This document shows positions 6,803 to 14,692 of a stretch of 27,445 nt of DNA, piece by piece (position 1 is the stretch's first letter; every line of letters begins with the position of its first letter). Source of the stretch: Rhodobacter sp. (lineage in GTDB: Bacteria; Pseudomonadota; Alphaproteobacteria; Rhodobacterales; Rhodobacteraceae). The translations under genes were made by a program, and so were the position numbers. The notes below the pieces were generated by a model, which had not been told where the DNA came from, made no database searches, and was given only the letters and a program-made list of their open reading frames with translations. The DNA lies in assembly GCA_013824055.1 (NCBI GenBank), contig PNNE01000395.1, positions 1 through 27,445 of the forward strand, read 5' to 3'.

Positions 6803-7791
6803 ATGGTGCCTGCCGTGCTGTCCGCCCTGACGCTCCGCCGCCGTTTCAGCGATCTGACCGAGCAGGAGGTCCTGGCGCTGGCAATCTCTTCGGAAGAGGA
6901 CGACGCCCGGATCTACCGCAGCTTCGCCGAACGTCTGCGGGCCGATTACCCGGCCTCGGCCGCCGTCTTCGACGGCATGGCCGAGGAAGAGGACGGTCAC
7001 CGCCGGCGCCTGATCGACCTGCACCGCACGCGCTTTGGCGAGGTGATCCCGCTTCTTCGCCGCGAGCATGTCGCGGGCTTCTACGCCCGCCGCCCGATCT
7101 GGCTGTCGCAGACCCTGTCGCTGGAGGCGATGCGCGGCGAGGCGGCGACGATGGAGAAGACGGCGCATGACTTCTACATCCGCGCCGCTGCCCGCACGCA
7201 TGACGCAGCGACCCGCAAGCTTCTGGGTGACCTGGCCGCGGCCGAGGCCGGGCACGAACGCCACGCCCAGCGGCTGAAGGAGGCGCACCTGCCGCAGGAC
7301 GCCAGGGACCAAGAGGACCAGACCGCAAGGCGTCAGTTCATCCTGACCTGGGTGCAGCCGGGGCTGGCCGGGTTGATGGATGGCTCGGTCTCGACCCTGG
7401 CGCCGATCTTCGCCACGGCCTTTGCGACACAGGACACCTGGACGACGTTCCTTGTCGGCACGGCGGCGTCCGTGGGCGCGGGCATCTCGATGGGCTTCAC
7501 CGAAGCCGCGCATGACGACGGGGTGCTTTCGGGCGCGGCTCGCCGCTGAAGCGCGGCGTCGCGTCGGGCGTGATGACCACCATCGGCGGCCTTGGCCACG
7601 CGCTGCCCTACCTGATCCCGGATTTCTGGACTGCCACGACCATCGCGATGATCGTCGTCTTCGTCGAGCTTTGGGCCATCGCCTGGATCCAGAACCGCTA
7701 CATGGAAACGCCCTTCCTGCGCGCGACCTTGCAGGTCGTGCTTGGCGGTGCCTTGGTCTTTGCCGCCGGGGTGCTGATCGGGGGCGGGTGA
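6803..7791 (+). pseudogene. mbfA: MbfA (Erc-VIT1) membrane ferritin-like iron exporter, frameshifted
   Basis: MbfA exports Fe2+ across the inner membrane and protects against iron and peroxide stress. Residues about 15-165 are a ferritin-like di-iron domain with carboxylate/His motifs SSEEDDARIY, GMAEEEDGHRR and AAEAGHERHA. The rest is a VIT1/CCC1 transporter domain (PGLAGLMDGSVSTLAP, FLVGTAASVGAGISMGFTEAAHDDG). The first frame stops at 7547-7549. The missing part (GVASGVMTTIGGLGHALPYL through YMETPFLRATLQVVLGGALVFAAGVLIGGG) continues in another frame to TGA 7789-7791. Inserting one C near 7534 restores SGRGSPLKRGVASG, so this is a single-base deletion. The full protein would be about 328 residues, normal for MbfA. 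The start is uncertain (ATG 6803 or the nearby GTG codons at 6764, 6806 and 6815; no clear ribosome site). Sequencing error is a live alternative to a true pseudogene. Confidence 0.88.
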
Positions 7792-7831
7792 TGAAGCCGC
7801 CGGACCAGATCCCGAGTGTCTTCCGCCAGGC

Positions 7832-8860
7832 CTAGCCCAGGGCCGCGATCCTGCGGGGGATGACCGGGGGCTGCGTCTGCGGGTCCGGATAACCCTCGGC
7901 CGGGTCGGCGGCATCGCCAAGGACGGTTTCCGGCGCTGGCCGGTGCGGCGGTTCGGCCACGGGAAGCGGCACCAGGACCGGCTCGGCCACCACGGTCGTC
8001 ACGCGACGGGGCCGGGTGGTGACTGCCAGGGCCTGCCGCTCGGCGCGTTCGTGCTGCGGCCTGACCGAGGCATCGTTCACCTTGATCACCGTGAAGCTGA
8101 TGTTGTCCTGGTCGGGATCGTCCAGCCGAGCCAGCTCTTCCAGCAGCCGTTCGGCGATTTCGGTCGACCGCGACTTGCGGGTGCGGGCCAGCACCTTCTC
8201 GATCTGGGCGTTGGTCAGGTATTGCAGCCCGTCCGACGAACAGACCACGATGTCGCCCGCCTTCAGCTCGACTGGCCGCGACGGGCAGTCGATCTTCGCC
8301 ACCTTTGCGCCCATCAGCACCGAAACCAGGCAGTTGCGGTCGGGATGGGTCGCGCCGCTTTCCGCATCCAGGATGCCCGCCCGGACCATCAGGTCGATCT
8401 GCGGCGCCATCGAGTGATCCTCGTTCAGCTGGGCAAGCTTGCCATTGCGGAAGAGGTAAAGCGGAGAATCCCCGATCGAGATCCACCACAGCCGGTTCTC
8501 GACCAGCGCGGGCACGACCAGAGTGGCCCCCATGCCGCTGGTCTCGGGATGAGTCCGGGAATGGTGGCGCAGGGTCTCGTTCGCCAGGTCGGCGACGCCG
8601 CGCAGGATCTCGGGCGCGCGGGCCTCGAACGAGGCGACATTGGCGAAGTGGAACTTCAGCTCGGAATAGACCTCGGTCAGGACGATCTTGGACGCGACAT
8701 CGCCCGCGGCATGACCCCCCATCCCGTCGGCCAGGACAACGAAGCCGGCCTCGGCCCCGACCGGAAAATCGGCCGTGATCGCGTCCTCCTGGTAGTCGCG
8801 CGCGCCCTGGCTGATGCCCGAGGCGACGTCGTAGCGGGGTTCACGCGATCGCCATATCAT
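7832..8860 (-). CDS. PP2C-family Ser/Thr protein phosphatase
   Basis: The product has 342 residues. Residues 1-262 are a PP2C (PPM) phosphatase with all metal-binding motifs: RDYQEDAI (Glu25, Asp26), LADGMGGHAAGD (Asp45, Gly46), ISIGDSPLYLFR, CSSDGLQYL (Asp210) and DQDNISFTVI (Asp252). The enzyme removes phosphate from Ser/Thr residues in the cytosol. Residues 263-342 are a Pro/Val/Arg-rich low-complexity tail not needed for catalysis. The start overlaps the end of the upstream FHA gene by 20 bp. The operon order kinase, FHA protein, phosphatase implies that this enzyme reverses the kinase and resets FHA binding. It is convergent with mbfA, leaving only 40 bp between. Confidence 0.95.
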   Translation of the reverse strand: MIWRSREPRYDVASGISQGARDYQEDAITADFPVGAEAGFVVLADGMGGHAAGDVASKIVLTEVYSELKFHFANVASFEARAPEILRGVADLANETLRHHSRTHPETSGMGATLVVPALVENRLWWISIGDSPLYLFRNGKLAQLNEDHSMAPQIDLMVRAGILDAESGATHPDRNCLVSVLMGAKVAKIDCPSRPVELKAGDIVVCSSDGLQYLTNAQIEKVLARTRKSRSTEIAERLLEELARLDDPDQDNISFTVIKVNDASVRPQHERAERQALAVTTRPRRVTTVVAEPVLVPLPVAEPPHRPAPETVLGDAADPAEGYPDPQTQPPVIPRRIAALG

Positions 8861-9686
8861 GCCCGTCTCCTTCGGCCTCGAACGATGACCAGTTGAACTC
8901 GGGCGAGCACAGGACTTTCAGCACCAGCGTCGTTTCGCCGATCTGGATCTCGTCGCCATCGGCGGCGGTTTCGGTGGCCAGCAGCGGGTGGCCGTTCAGC
9001 CGCACAAGGTTCGACTTGCCGCCATGACCGACATAGAACGCGTGCGTTTCGGGATCATAGGCAATCGCGGCGTGGTTCCGGCGCGAGATCGCCATGTCGC
9101 CAAAATCCAGCGACACGGTTTGATCCAGACCCCGCCCGATCTGCGAGATTCCCTGGCTCAGCGCGAAGGAGGCGCCTTTGCCGGGGCCGTCCTTGACCAC
9201 CAGCCAGCCCGCCGGAAACATCGCATAGCCCTTGCCCGGTGCCGGAGCAGCGGGAGCGATGGCCGGCGACTCGATGCTGTCGAACAGCGGGACCACGGCG
9301 CTGGGCTGCGATTCAAAGCCAAGGACGCGGGTCTTGGTCCGGGTTGGACGGCGCGGCGGGGCTGCGGAAACTGCCGGTTCGGCGGCGGGCAGCGGGGCGT
9401 CATCGCCCTCGAGGTCCCAGATGCCGCGGCTGGGCGGGGCGACGCCTTCGGGCAGCGGGGCCTTGGCCTTCACGACGCGGCTGGGCCGGGCGATGGCCGT
9501 CGGCAAGGTCGGCTCGGGCTCTGCTTCGGGCGCCGGGGGCGGCGAGGCGGCGGCCAGCGCTTCCCGCAGGCGCTTGACTTCCAGCTCGGCCAGCGCGGCC
9601 ATCACGGGGTCGGGTCCGGTCTCCACCTGACTGCCGGCCGGGCCGGTCTCGCCAGTCTCGCGAAAGATCGTGCGAAGGAACTTCAA
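8841..9686 (-). CDS. FHA-domain phosphothreonine-binding protein
   Basis: The product has 281 residues. Residues 1-155 are a disordered, Pro/Ala-rich region containing a predicted short helix (VMAALAELEVKRLREALAAA). Residues about 160-258 form an FHA domain with its landmarks: GRGLDQTVSLD (Gly184, Arg185), SRRNHAAIAYD (Ser201, Arg202, Asn204, His205) and LVRLNGHPL (Asn231, Gly232). FHA domains read phosphothreonine, so this protein is a likely target or effector of the neighbouring kinase. The start is TTG at 9684-9686, chosen because GGGGAGA precedes it at normal spacing and an in-frame upstream start is lacking. It lies 38 bp after the kinase gene and overlaps the phosphatase gene by 20 bp. 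Confidence 0.9.
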   Translation of the reverse strand: MKFLRTIFRETGETGPAGSQVETGPDPVMAALAELEVKRLREALAAASPPPAPEAEPEPTLPTAIARPSRVVKAKAPLPEGVAPPSRGIWDLEGDDAPLPAAEPAVSAAPPRRPTRTKTRVLGFESQPSAVVPLFDSIESPAIAPAAPAPGKGYAMFPAGWLVVKDGPGKGASFALSQGISQIGRGLDQTVSLDFGDMAISRRNHAAIAYDPETHAFYVGHGGKSNLVRLNGHPLLATETAADGDEIQIGETTLVLKVLCSPEFNWSSFEAEGDGHDMAIA

Positions 9687-9724
9687 GGTTTCGTCTCCCC
9701 GTTTTCGTGTTTCGGCAACGGCAG

Positions 9725-11359
9725 TCAGCCGGCCACCCCAAGCCGGAACTCTGCGAGCACTGTACTGTCACCACGGCGAACTACAAAACTGTAAGTTGAA
9801 ATACCATTCGCAAACTCGCGCTGAAGTATCTCCCGCAGCGCGGTTGCGGTGGCCAGGGTCTCGCCCGTGGGGGCATAGACCAGCAGGACGTCACCCACCT
9901 GGATCGAGCCTTCCAGCTCGGCCGGCAGTTCGGAAACCACGGTCTGCGTTGCGGTATCCGTTTCGACCACGTCGAAGGTATAGCCACCGGGCAGGCGCAG
10001 GACATTCGTGACCGGCAACAGCTCTTGCGCGCGCGGCGTCCCCACGACCGCCGCCGGAGCGACCGCAACCAGCGTTTCGGCGGGGGCAAAGGTGGGGGCA
10101 GAGGCCGCGATTGCGGTCGGGGCGGCGCCATCGGCCCCGCGGCCAAGCAGGTCGGGCAAGGACAGCAGCCCGACCACCAGCAGGGCCGCAGCAGCCGAGG
10201 ACATCAGGAAGTCGCGCAGATTGCGCGGGGCCTGGATCATCACGATGGGCGACGGACCGGCGGATGCCGCGGGCTCTGATGCGGGTGCCAAGCCGGGTGC
10301 CATGCCGGTTGCCGATGCTTGCGCCTGGGCTGAAGCGGCCGGCGAGGCAGGCGGCAGGGACGCAGCTGGTGGGGCCGAGACCGTCCGGGCGACCGGGGCC
10401 GCTGGCTCGGAGACCGGACGAGCGGCATCGCCGACCAGCATCGACCGCCATTCGTCCACCGACTGCAGCCGGTCGCGCGGGAAGATCGCCATCGCCTTGT
10501 CGATCGCATCCAGAAAGCCGCGCGGATAGGTCTTGAACCGGCCTGCCAGAGGGCGCAACGGGTCCCCTTCGCGCCCGGCAATGGCCGACAGCCGCTCTTG
10601 CGATGTCTTTGGCGTCTCGCCGGTGATCAGATGGTAGAAGCTGGCGGCCAGCGCATAAAGATCGCTGCAGGGGGCCTGCTTGCTGCCGCTGACATAGAAT
10701 TCTTGCGGGGAATAGCCGTCCTTGACCACGCGCAGGCCCGAAAGTGCCCGGCTTTTCCGCGTCACGTCCTTCCGCGAGGCCCCGAAGTCGATCAGGATCG
10801 GCTGGCCGGACGCCTTGTTCAGGATGATGTTGTCCGGCGAGATGTCGCGGTGCAACAGGCCGCGTTCATGCACATGCCCCAGCGCGTCCAGCATCGTGTG
10901 AAGGAAGGAGACGATCTCTTTCGGGGTCAGCGGTCGCGCCGTGCCCTCGACCGTCTGCAACAGGTCCGGGCCGTCGATGTAGTCCATCGCCATGTAGGCG
11001 GTCTCGTTGTCCTCGAAGACATGGTGGACCTTGATGATGTTGGGGTGGTCCAGCTGCGACAGCGTCAGGGCTTCCTGCAAGAAGCCCTTCACGGCGCCGC
11101 GGAATTCGTCCTGCTGCGCCCGAGACCGCGCGCCGACCGTGGTGCCGATCCGGCGGCAGAAGGCCGAAGGAAAACACTCCTTGATGACCACCTGCCGGTC
11201 CAGCGAGTCCCGCGCGATGTAGACGATCCCGAACCCGCCGCTGTTGATGAAGGATTCGATGGTGAACTGTCCGTAAAGCAGCTTGGTTCCCGGGGCCAGC
11301 TCGTCGGCTGCGGTCCCCAGATCGACAGAGTCAAACTTGCGCGCGGCAGCGGTCATCAT
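9725..11359 (-). CDS. Membrane-bound Ser/Thr protein kinase with periplasmic PDZ-like C-terminus
   Basis: This 544-residue protein has a Hanks-type kinase at residues 30-310: glycine loop SGGFGIVY (40-47), VIK Lys60, Glu96 in helix C, catalytic loop HRDISPDNI with Asp172 and Asn177, and IDFG with Asp191. Ser replaces the common Lys in HRDxK, a variant I recognise in a bacterial subfamily (HRDISPDN). A Pro/Ala-rich linker (310-385) leads to one membrane helix (about 388-406). The last 95 residues (IQVGDVLLVYAPTGE, ALREILQREFANG, YSFVVRRGDSTVLAEFRL) look like a PDZ domain facing the periplasm, which could sense a peptide or protein. An ATG-ATG start follows GGGTGAG. It is first in the kinase-FHA-PP2C operon. 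Confidence 0.93.
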   Translation of the reverse strand: MMTAAARKFDSVDLGTAADELAPGTKLLYGQFTIESFINSGGFGIVYIARDSLDRQVVIKECFPSAFCRRIGTTVGARSRAQQDEFRGAVKGFLQEALTLSQLDHPNIIKVHHVFEDNETAYMAMDYIDGPDLLQTVEGTARPLTPKEIVSFLHTMLDALGHVHERGLLHRDISPDNIILNKASGQPILIDFGASRKDVTRKSRALSGLRVVKDGYSPQEFYVSGSKQAPCSDLYALAASFYHLITGETPKTSQERLSAIAGREGDPLRPLAGRFKTYPRGFLDAIDKAMAIFPRDRLQSVDEWRSMLVGDAARPVSEPAAPVARTVSAPPAASLPPASPAASAQAQASATGMAPGLAPASEPAASAGPSPIVMIQAPRNLRDFLMSSAAAALLVVGLLSLPDLLGRGADGAAPTAIAASAPTFAPAETLVAVAPAAVVGTPRAQELLPVTNVLRLPGGYTFDVVETDTATQTVVSELPAELEGSIQVGDVLLVYAPTGETLATATALREILQREFANGISTYSFVVRRGDSTVLAEFRLGVAG

Positions 11360-11376
11360 TACTCACCCATATCCGC

Positions 11377-11446
11377 GTCCTTCGTGCCCCCAGGAAGGAC
11401 ATGCGGTTCTTCACGTGTAGCCAATGAGTTGGGCCAAAACGTGAAG
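11377..11446. promoter_or_regulatory. Two inverted repeats in the kinase 5-prime region
   Basis: GTCCTTC (11377-11383) pairs with GAAGGAC (11394-11400) over a 10-nt loop. Further out, CTTCACGT (11409-11416) pairs with ACGTGAAG (11439-11446), enclosing a smaller CCAA-TGAG-TTGG hairpin (11421-11432). The first hairpin begins 17 bp upstream of the kinase ATG, so it would be in the leader mRNA if transcription starts further upstream. These could be RNA structures or protein sites. Confidence 0.4.
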
Positions 11447-11516
11447 GGTTTCCGGTCGTTTTTTGCCACAATCGCCGGTCCGGGCGGTCGCTGACTTTTG
11501 CGGGAAAGGCCACGAA

Positions 11517-11577
11517 TTGCGGCAGATGTGCTGATCGCACCGAAGATTGCCGCAAGATATGGAAACACTCTGCCGCA
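11517..11577. promoter_or_regulatory. Mutually exclusive inverted repeats upstream of the AEC carrier
   Basis: TTGCGGCA (11517-11524) can pair with TGCCGCAA (11548-11555). The overlapping TGCGGCAGA (11518-11526) can pair instead with TCTGCCGCA (11569-11577). One left arm thus has two possible partners, as in attenuators. The alternative reading is three copies of a TGCCGCA-type protein-binding half-site. No function is known. Confidence 0.3.
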
Positions 11578-11749
11578 GTTGATCTGCCGGATGGGTCCGT
11601 CGTCGGGCCGGAGGGGGCCTGGCCTTGCCCTGCTTTTGCCACATCGACGGCTGCGAATGTTTCGCGAGGGCATGACAATCTGCCCGGGCATCTGCCGATT
11701 CCCGCGCCCTGCGCTTGCCCTTTCCGCCCGCCCGTGACACCACGGCTGC

Positions 11750-12685
11750 ATGCTGGCGATCTTTCTGAAGACATTGCCGTTCTTTGCGCTGATCGGGGTC
11801 GGCTACCTGGCCGGGCGCACCCGGTTCTTCTCCGAGGAGGCGACGGCCTATCTCACCCGCTTCGTGTTCTACTTCGCGCTGTCGGCCATGCTGTTCGGCT
11901 TTGCCGCGAACCTGGACGTCTCGGCGATCTTCAGCTGGCCGCTTGTCTTCGCCTATCTTCTGGCCACGACGGCCGTCTGGCTGATCGTGGCCGTCGTCGC
12001 CCTGGTGCGAGGCGTCAGCAAGGAAGAGGCCGTGTTCGAGGCCCATGCCGGGGTCATCGGCAACGTCGGCTTTCTGGGCATCCCGATGCTGGCGCTGCTC
12101 TTGGGACCGCAGGCCGTGGGGCCGGTGCTGCTGGTGCTGGCGGTCGATCTGATCGTGTTCTCGTCGGTCCTGACGATGGTGATCACCGGCCTTCGGGCTG
12201 GGCGGGTCAGCGCGCAGACCTTCGGCATCCTGGGCATGGGGCTGGCGAAGAACCCGATGATCGTCTCGGTCGGACTTGGCATCCTCTGGGGGTCCACAGG
12301 GCTGCAAGTGCCGGTCCCGGTCAACGAATTCCTGACGCTGCTGGGGGCCGCCGCGACGCCCTGCGCGCTGTTCGCCATCGGCGCCTCGCTGGCCGGTCGG
12401 TCTGCCGAGCGGGTCGAGGTCGCGGCCTGGCTGTCGGTCTCGAAGCTGATCCTGCATCCGCTGGCTGTGGCGGGGGCCTGCTGGCTGTTCGGCGTCACGG
12501 GCTATCAGGCCGGCGTGATGATCGCCGCTGCGGCCTTGCCGGTGGCGGGCAATGTCTTCATCCTTGCGCAGCACTACCGCGTTGCGCCGCAACGCGTTTC
12601 CACCGCGATCCTGCTGTCGACCGCCGGGTCGGTCCTGACCGTGACAGCCGTGATCGCACTGATCGGCCAGGGGGGCTACCTATGA
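11750..12685 (+). CDS. AEC-family (auxin efflux carrier type) transporter
   Basis: This 311-residue inner-membrane protein has about ten hydrophobic helices in the two-by-five AEC arrangement. It begins LPFFALIGVGYLAGRTRFFSEEA and has the conserved segments FVFYFALSAMLFGF, AGVIGNVGFLGIPMLALLLG (the NxGFLGIP motif of the family) and ATPCALFAIGASLAGR in the second repeat. Members carry malonate, other organic acids or amino acid derivatives; the substrate here cannot be deduced. Its TGA overlaps the ATG of the S-formylglutathione hydrolase gene (ATGA), so the two are translated from one transcript. This association is probably operonic rather than functional. Confidence 0.93.
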   Translation: MLAIFLKTLPFFALIGVGYLAGRTRFFSEEATAYLTRFVFYFALSAMLFGFAANLDVSAIFSWPLVFAYLLATTAVWLIVAVVALVRGVSKEEAVFEAHAGVIGNVGFLGIPMLALLLGPQAVGPVLLVLAVDLIVFSSVLTMVITGLRAGRVSAQTFGILGMGLAKNPMIVSVGLGILWGSTGLQVPVPVNEFLTLLGAAATPCALFAIGASLAGRSAERVEVAAWLSVSKLILHPLAVAGACWLFGVTGYQAGVMIAAAALPVAGNVFILAQHYRVAPQRVSTAILLSTAGSVLTVTAVIALIGQGGYL

Positions 12686-13512
12686 AAACTGTATCGGAAA
12701 ACCGCGCTTTCGGCGGTGTCCAGGGTGTCTACACCCATGCCTCCCAATCGACCGGCGGGGACATGACCTTCGGTCTGTTCCTGCCGCAGCAGGCCGAGGA
12801 CGGGCCGGTTCCGCTGCTGTGGTTCCTGTCGGGCCTGACCTGCACGCACGAGAATGCGATGATCAAGGCCGGGGCGCAACGCTGGGCGGCCGAGGCCGGG
12901 ATCGCGCTGTGCTTTCCCGACACCTCGCCGCGCGGCGAAGGGGTGGCCAACGACGCCGACTTTGCACTGGGGCAGGGGGCGGGGTTCTATCTTGACGCCA
13001 CCCAAGCCCCCTGGGCCCCGCATTTCAGAATGTGGAGCTACATCGCCGAGGAACTGCCCCGCGTCCTGTTCAACGCCTTCCCGCTGGCCGAAGAGGTGCA
13101 GGGGATCACCGGCCATTCGATGGGCGGCCACGGCGCGCTGACCATCGCGATGAGCTTTCCCGGCCGCTTCAAGTCGGTCTCGGCCTTCGCGCCGATCTGC
13201 AACCCGACGGCGAGCGATTGGGGCCGTCCGCAATTTTCTGCCTATCTCGGACCTGACCAGTCGTCATGGGCGGCGCATGATGCGACCTTGCTGATGCGGC
13301 GCCGGGGATTCGACGGGCCGATGCTGATCGACCAGGGGACGGCCGACCAGTTTCTCGACAAGCTCCGCCCCGAGGCGCTGGCCGAAGCGATGGCGCAGGT
13401 GCGACAGGGTGGCACGTTCCGGATGCAGAAGGGCTATGACCACAGCTATTTCTTCGTCTCGACCTTCATGGAGGACCATGTGTCGTTCCATGCGCAGGCT
13501 TTCCTGGGCTAA
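12682..13512 (+). CDS. fghA: S-formylglutathione hydrolase
   Basis: This 276-residue esterase-D family alpha/beta hydrolase cleaves S-formylglutathione to formate and glutathione, the second step of glutathione-dependent formaldehyde oxidation in the cytosol. The catalytic triad is visible: Ser146 in GHSMGGHGA, Asp222 in DQGTADQFL and His254 in GYDHSYFF. Other family landmarks are LWFLSGLTCTHENAM, PDTSPRGEGVAND and APICNPTASDWGRPQFSAYLG. Length is standard. The usual partner, the glutathione-dependent formaldehyde dehydrogenase (adhC/flhA), is not within this window. The ATG overlaps the AEC stop, and its 3-prime end overlaps the following CAP gene. Confidence 0.96.
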   Translation: MKTVSENRAFGGVQGVYTHASQSTGGDMTFGLFLPQQAEDGPVPLLWFLSGLTCTHENAMIKAGAQRWAAEAGIALCFPDTSPRGEGVANDADFALGQGAGFYLDATQAPWAPHFRMWSYIAEELPRVLFNAFPLAEEVQGITGHSMGGHGALTIAMSFPGRFKSVSAFAPICNPTASDWGRPQFSAYLGPDQSSWAAHDATLLMRRRGFDGPMLIDQGTADQFLDKLRPEALAEAMAQVRQGGTFRMQKGYDHSYFFVSTFMEDHVSFHAQAFLG

Positions 13513-13975
13513 GGCGCTGCTGATCTCGCTGGCCCTGGGCGCTGCGCCCGTGGCGGCGGCAGGTCCGGCGGAAACGGTGCTGTCGGTGGTGAACTCTGCC
13601 CGTGTCAAGGCAGGGTGCCAGCCCCTGCAACTGAATGCCCGGCTGACGGCGGCGGCCAGGTCGCATGCCCGGGCGATGGCCGAGCAGAACTTCTTCGGGC
13701 ACGCCGGCAAGGACGGCAGCAGGTTTTCCTCCCGGATCACGCAGCAGGGCTACAGCTACCGGGCGGCGGCCGAGAACATCGCGGCCGGTCATCGGACGGC
13801 CGCGCAGGCGGTGCAGGGCTGGCTGAACAGCGCGGGCCACCGGCGGAACATGCTGGACTGCCGGATGACCGAGACCGGGATCGCCGTGGTCTACCAGGCG
13901 GATGACCGACCGCTCCGGGGGAACCCGGCCCCCTTGCGCTATTACTGGGTGCAGGTCTTCGCCGCCCCCGGCTGA
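13490..13975 (+). CDS. Secreted CAP-domain (SCP/PR1-like) protein
   Basis: The product has 161 residues from ATG 13490 (MRRLSWAKALLISLALGAAPVAAAGPAE, a clear signal peptide with AxA cleavage). An alternative start at ATG 13478 adds four residues and has GGAGG only 3 nt before it. The mature part is a CAP domain: VVNSARVKAGCQPLQLNARLTAAARSHARAMAEQNFFGH with the conserved His, AAENIAAG, VQGWLNSAGHRRNMLD with the second conserved His, and TETGIAVVY. Two Cys (GCQ and LDCR) could form a disulphide. Bacterial CAP proteins are exported or periplasmic and mostly of unknown function. It overlaps fghA by about 23 bp in a different frame, so it is very likely in the same operon. Confidence 0.9.
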   Translation: MRRLSWAKALLISLALGAAPVAAAGPAETVLSVVNSARVKAGCQPLQLNARLTAAARSHARAMAEQNFFGHAGKDGSRFSSRITQQGYSYRAAAENIAAGHRTAAQAVQGWLNSAGHRRNMLDCRMTETGIAVVYQADDRPLRGNPAPLRYYWVQVFAAPG

Positions 13976-14100
13976 GCGTTCGGGGCGCAGGGCGCCTGGG
14001 GCCGACCGCAAGCGGGCAAAGCGCGGACCCGGCCGGCTTGGCTGTTGTGCAGCGGGCAGCGTTGCGGGTAGCGTCGGCGCATGGACAGGGGAGTGTGACG

Positions 14101-14616
14101 ATGCGGAACATGCTGACGATCGTACTGGTGGTGGTGGCGGCGATCCTGGGCTTTTTCGCCTATCAGTCCAGCCAGAAGGGAAACCTCCTGCAGGCGGACC
14201 TTGCGGCCAGGACCGAAGCGGTCACGGCGCTGGAGGCCGAGAAGGCGCAGCTAGCCGAAGAGCTTGCCGCCCTGCAGGCCGAGGGCGAAGCCGCGGTCAC
14301 GGCAGCCAGGGACGCGGCGGCTTCCGTCCAGGCCGATGCGGCGGCGATGCTGGAGAAAGTCAGCACACTCGAGACCGAGAAGGCCGATCTTGCTGCCAGG
14401 ATCGCCGCGCAAGAGGCCGAGACCGCCACGGCGCTGGCAGCCGCGCAGGCCGAAGTGGCGGCCCTGACGGACCAGGTCGCCGCGCTGGAGGCCGAGAAGG
14501 CTGCACTGCAAGCTCAGGTCGATGCGTTGACGGCCGCCGCGCCCGCCAACTCCGCGCCCGCCAACTCCGCGCCCGCCAACTCCGCGCCCACCGACTCCGC
14601 GCCCGCCAACCCCTGA
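14101..14616 (+). CDS. Membrane-anchored coiled-coil protein with an Ala/Pro repeat tail
   Basis: The product has 171 residues and no family I can name. ATG 14101 was chosen because GGGGAG lies just upstream and the protein then opens with one membrane helix (MLTIVLVVVAAILGFFAY). Residues 30-145 are a long, very Ala/Glu-rich heptad pattern (repeated ALEAEKAxLxAE and TLETEKADLAARI units), a predicted coiled coil lying on one side of the membrane. The last 25 residues are five copies of A-P-A-N-S-like pentapeptides encoded by a 15-bp tandem repeat. The topology suggests an anchored rod with a flexible end. A frame extending upstream to 14038 lacks a ribosome site. Neighbouring genes do not explain its role. 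Confidence 0.8.
   Translation: MRNMLTIVLVVVAAILGFFAYQSSQKGNLLQADLAARTEAVTALEAEKAQLAEELAALQAEGEAAVTAARDAAASVQADAAAMLEKVSTLETEKADLAARIAAQEAETATALAAAQAEVAALTDQVAALEAEKAALQAQVDALTAAAPANSAPANSAPANSAPTDSAPANP
14539..14613 (+). repeat. 15-bp coding tandem repeat, five copies
   Basis: The unit GCGCCCGCCAACTCC is perfect at 14539-14553, 14554-14568 and 14569-14583. It is changed to GCGCCCACCGACTCC at 14584-14598 and ends as GCGCCCGCCAACCCC at 14599-14613. It encodes A-P-A-N-S, A-P-A-N-S, A-P-A-N-S, A-P-T-D-S and A-P-A-N-P right before the stop. Identical copies at the DNA level imply recent slippage, so copy number may vary between strains. Confidence 0.9.
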
Positions 14617-14692
14617 CGCTGCTGCGCCTGCCTGCGTCACCGATGTCGCGGGCAGGACAGACGGAACCGGCGGCGGCGGGTCACTTGCCCGA

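Larger units (their letters stand above)
11360..11749. other. Divergent intergenic region between kinase and AEC carrier
   Basis: No credible gene is seen: frames on both strands are short and show no family features. The region holds several inverted repeats (listed separately at 11377-11446 and 11517-11577). It must contain the promoters for both the minus-strand kinase operon and the plus-strand AEC operon. I could not pick convincing -35/-10 pairs for either. Confidence 0.5.

Noticed and set aside
11411..12592. 393-codon minus-strand frame opposite the AEC carrier
   Set aside because: Composition (His/Asp/Arg/Gln-rich) is typical of antisense of hydrophobic membrane genes.
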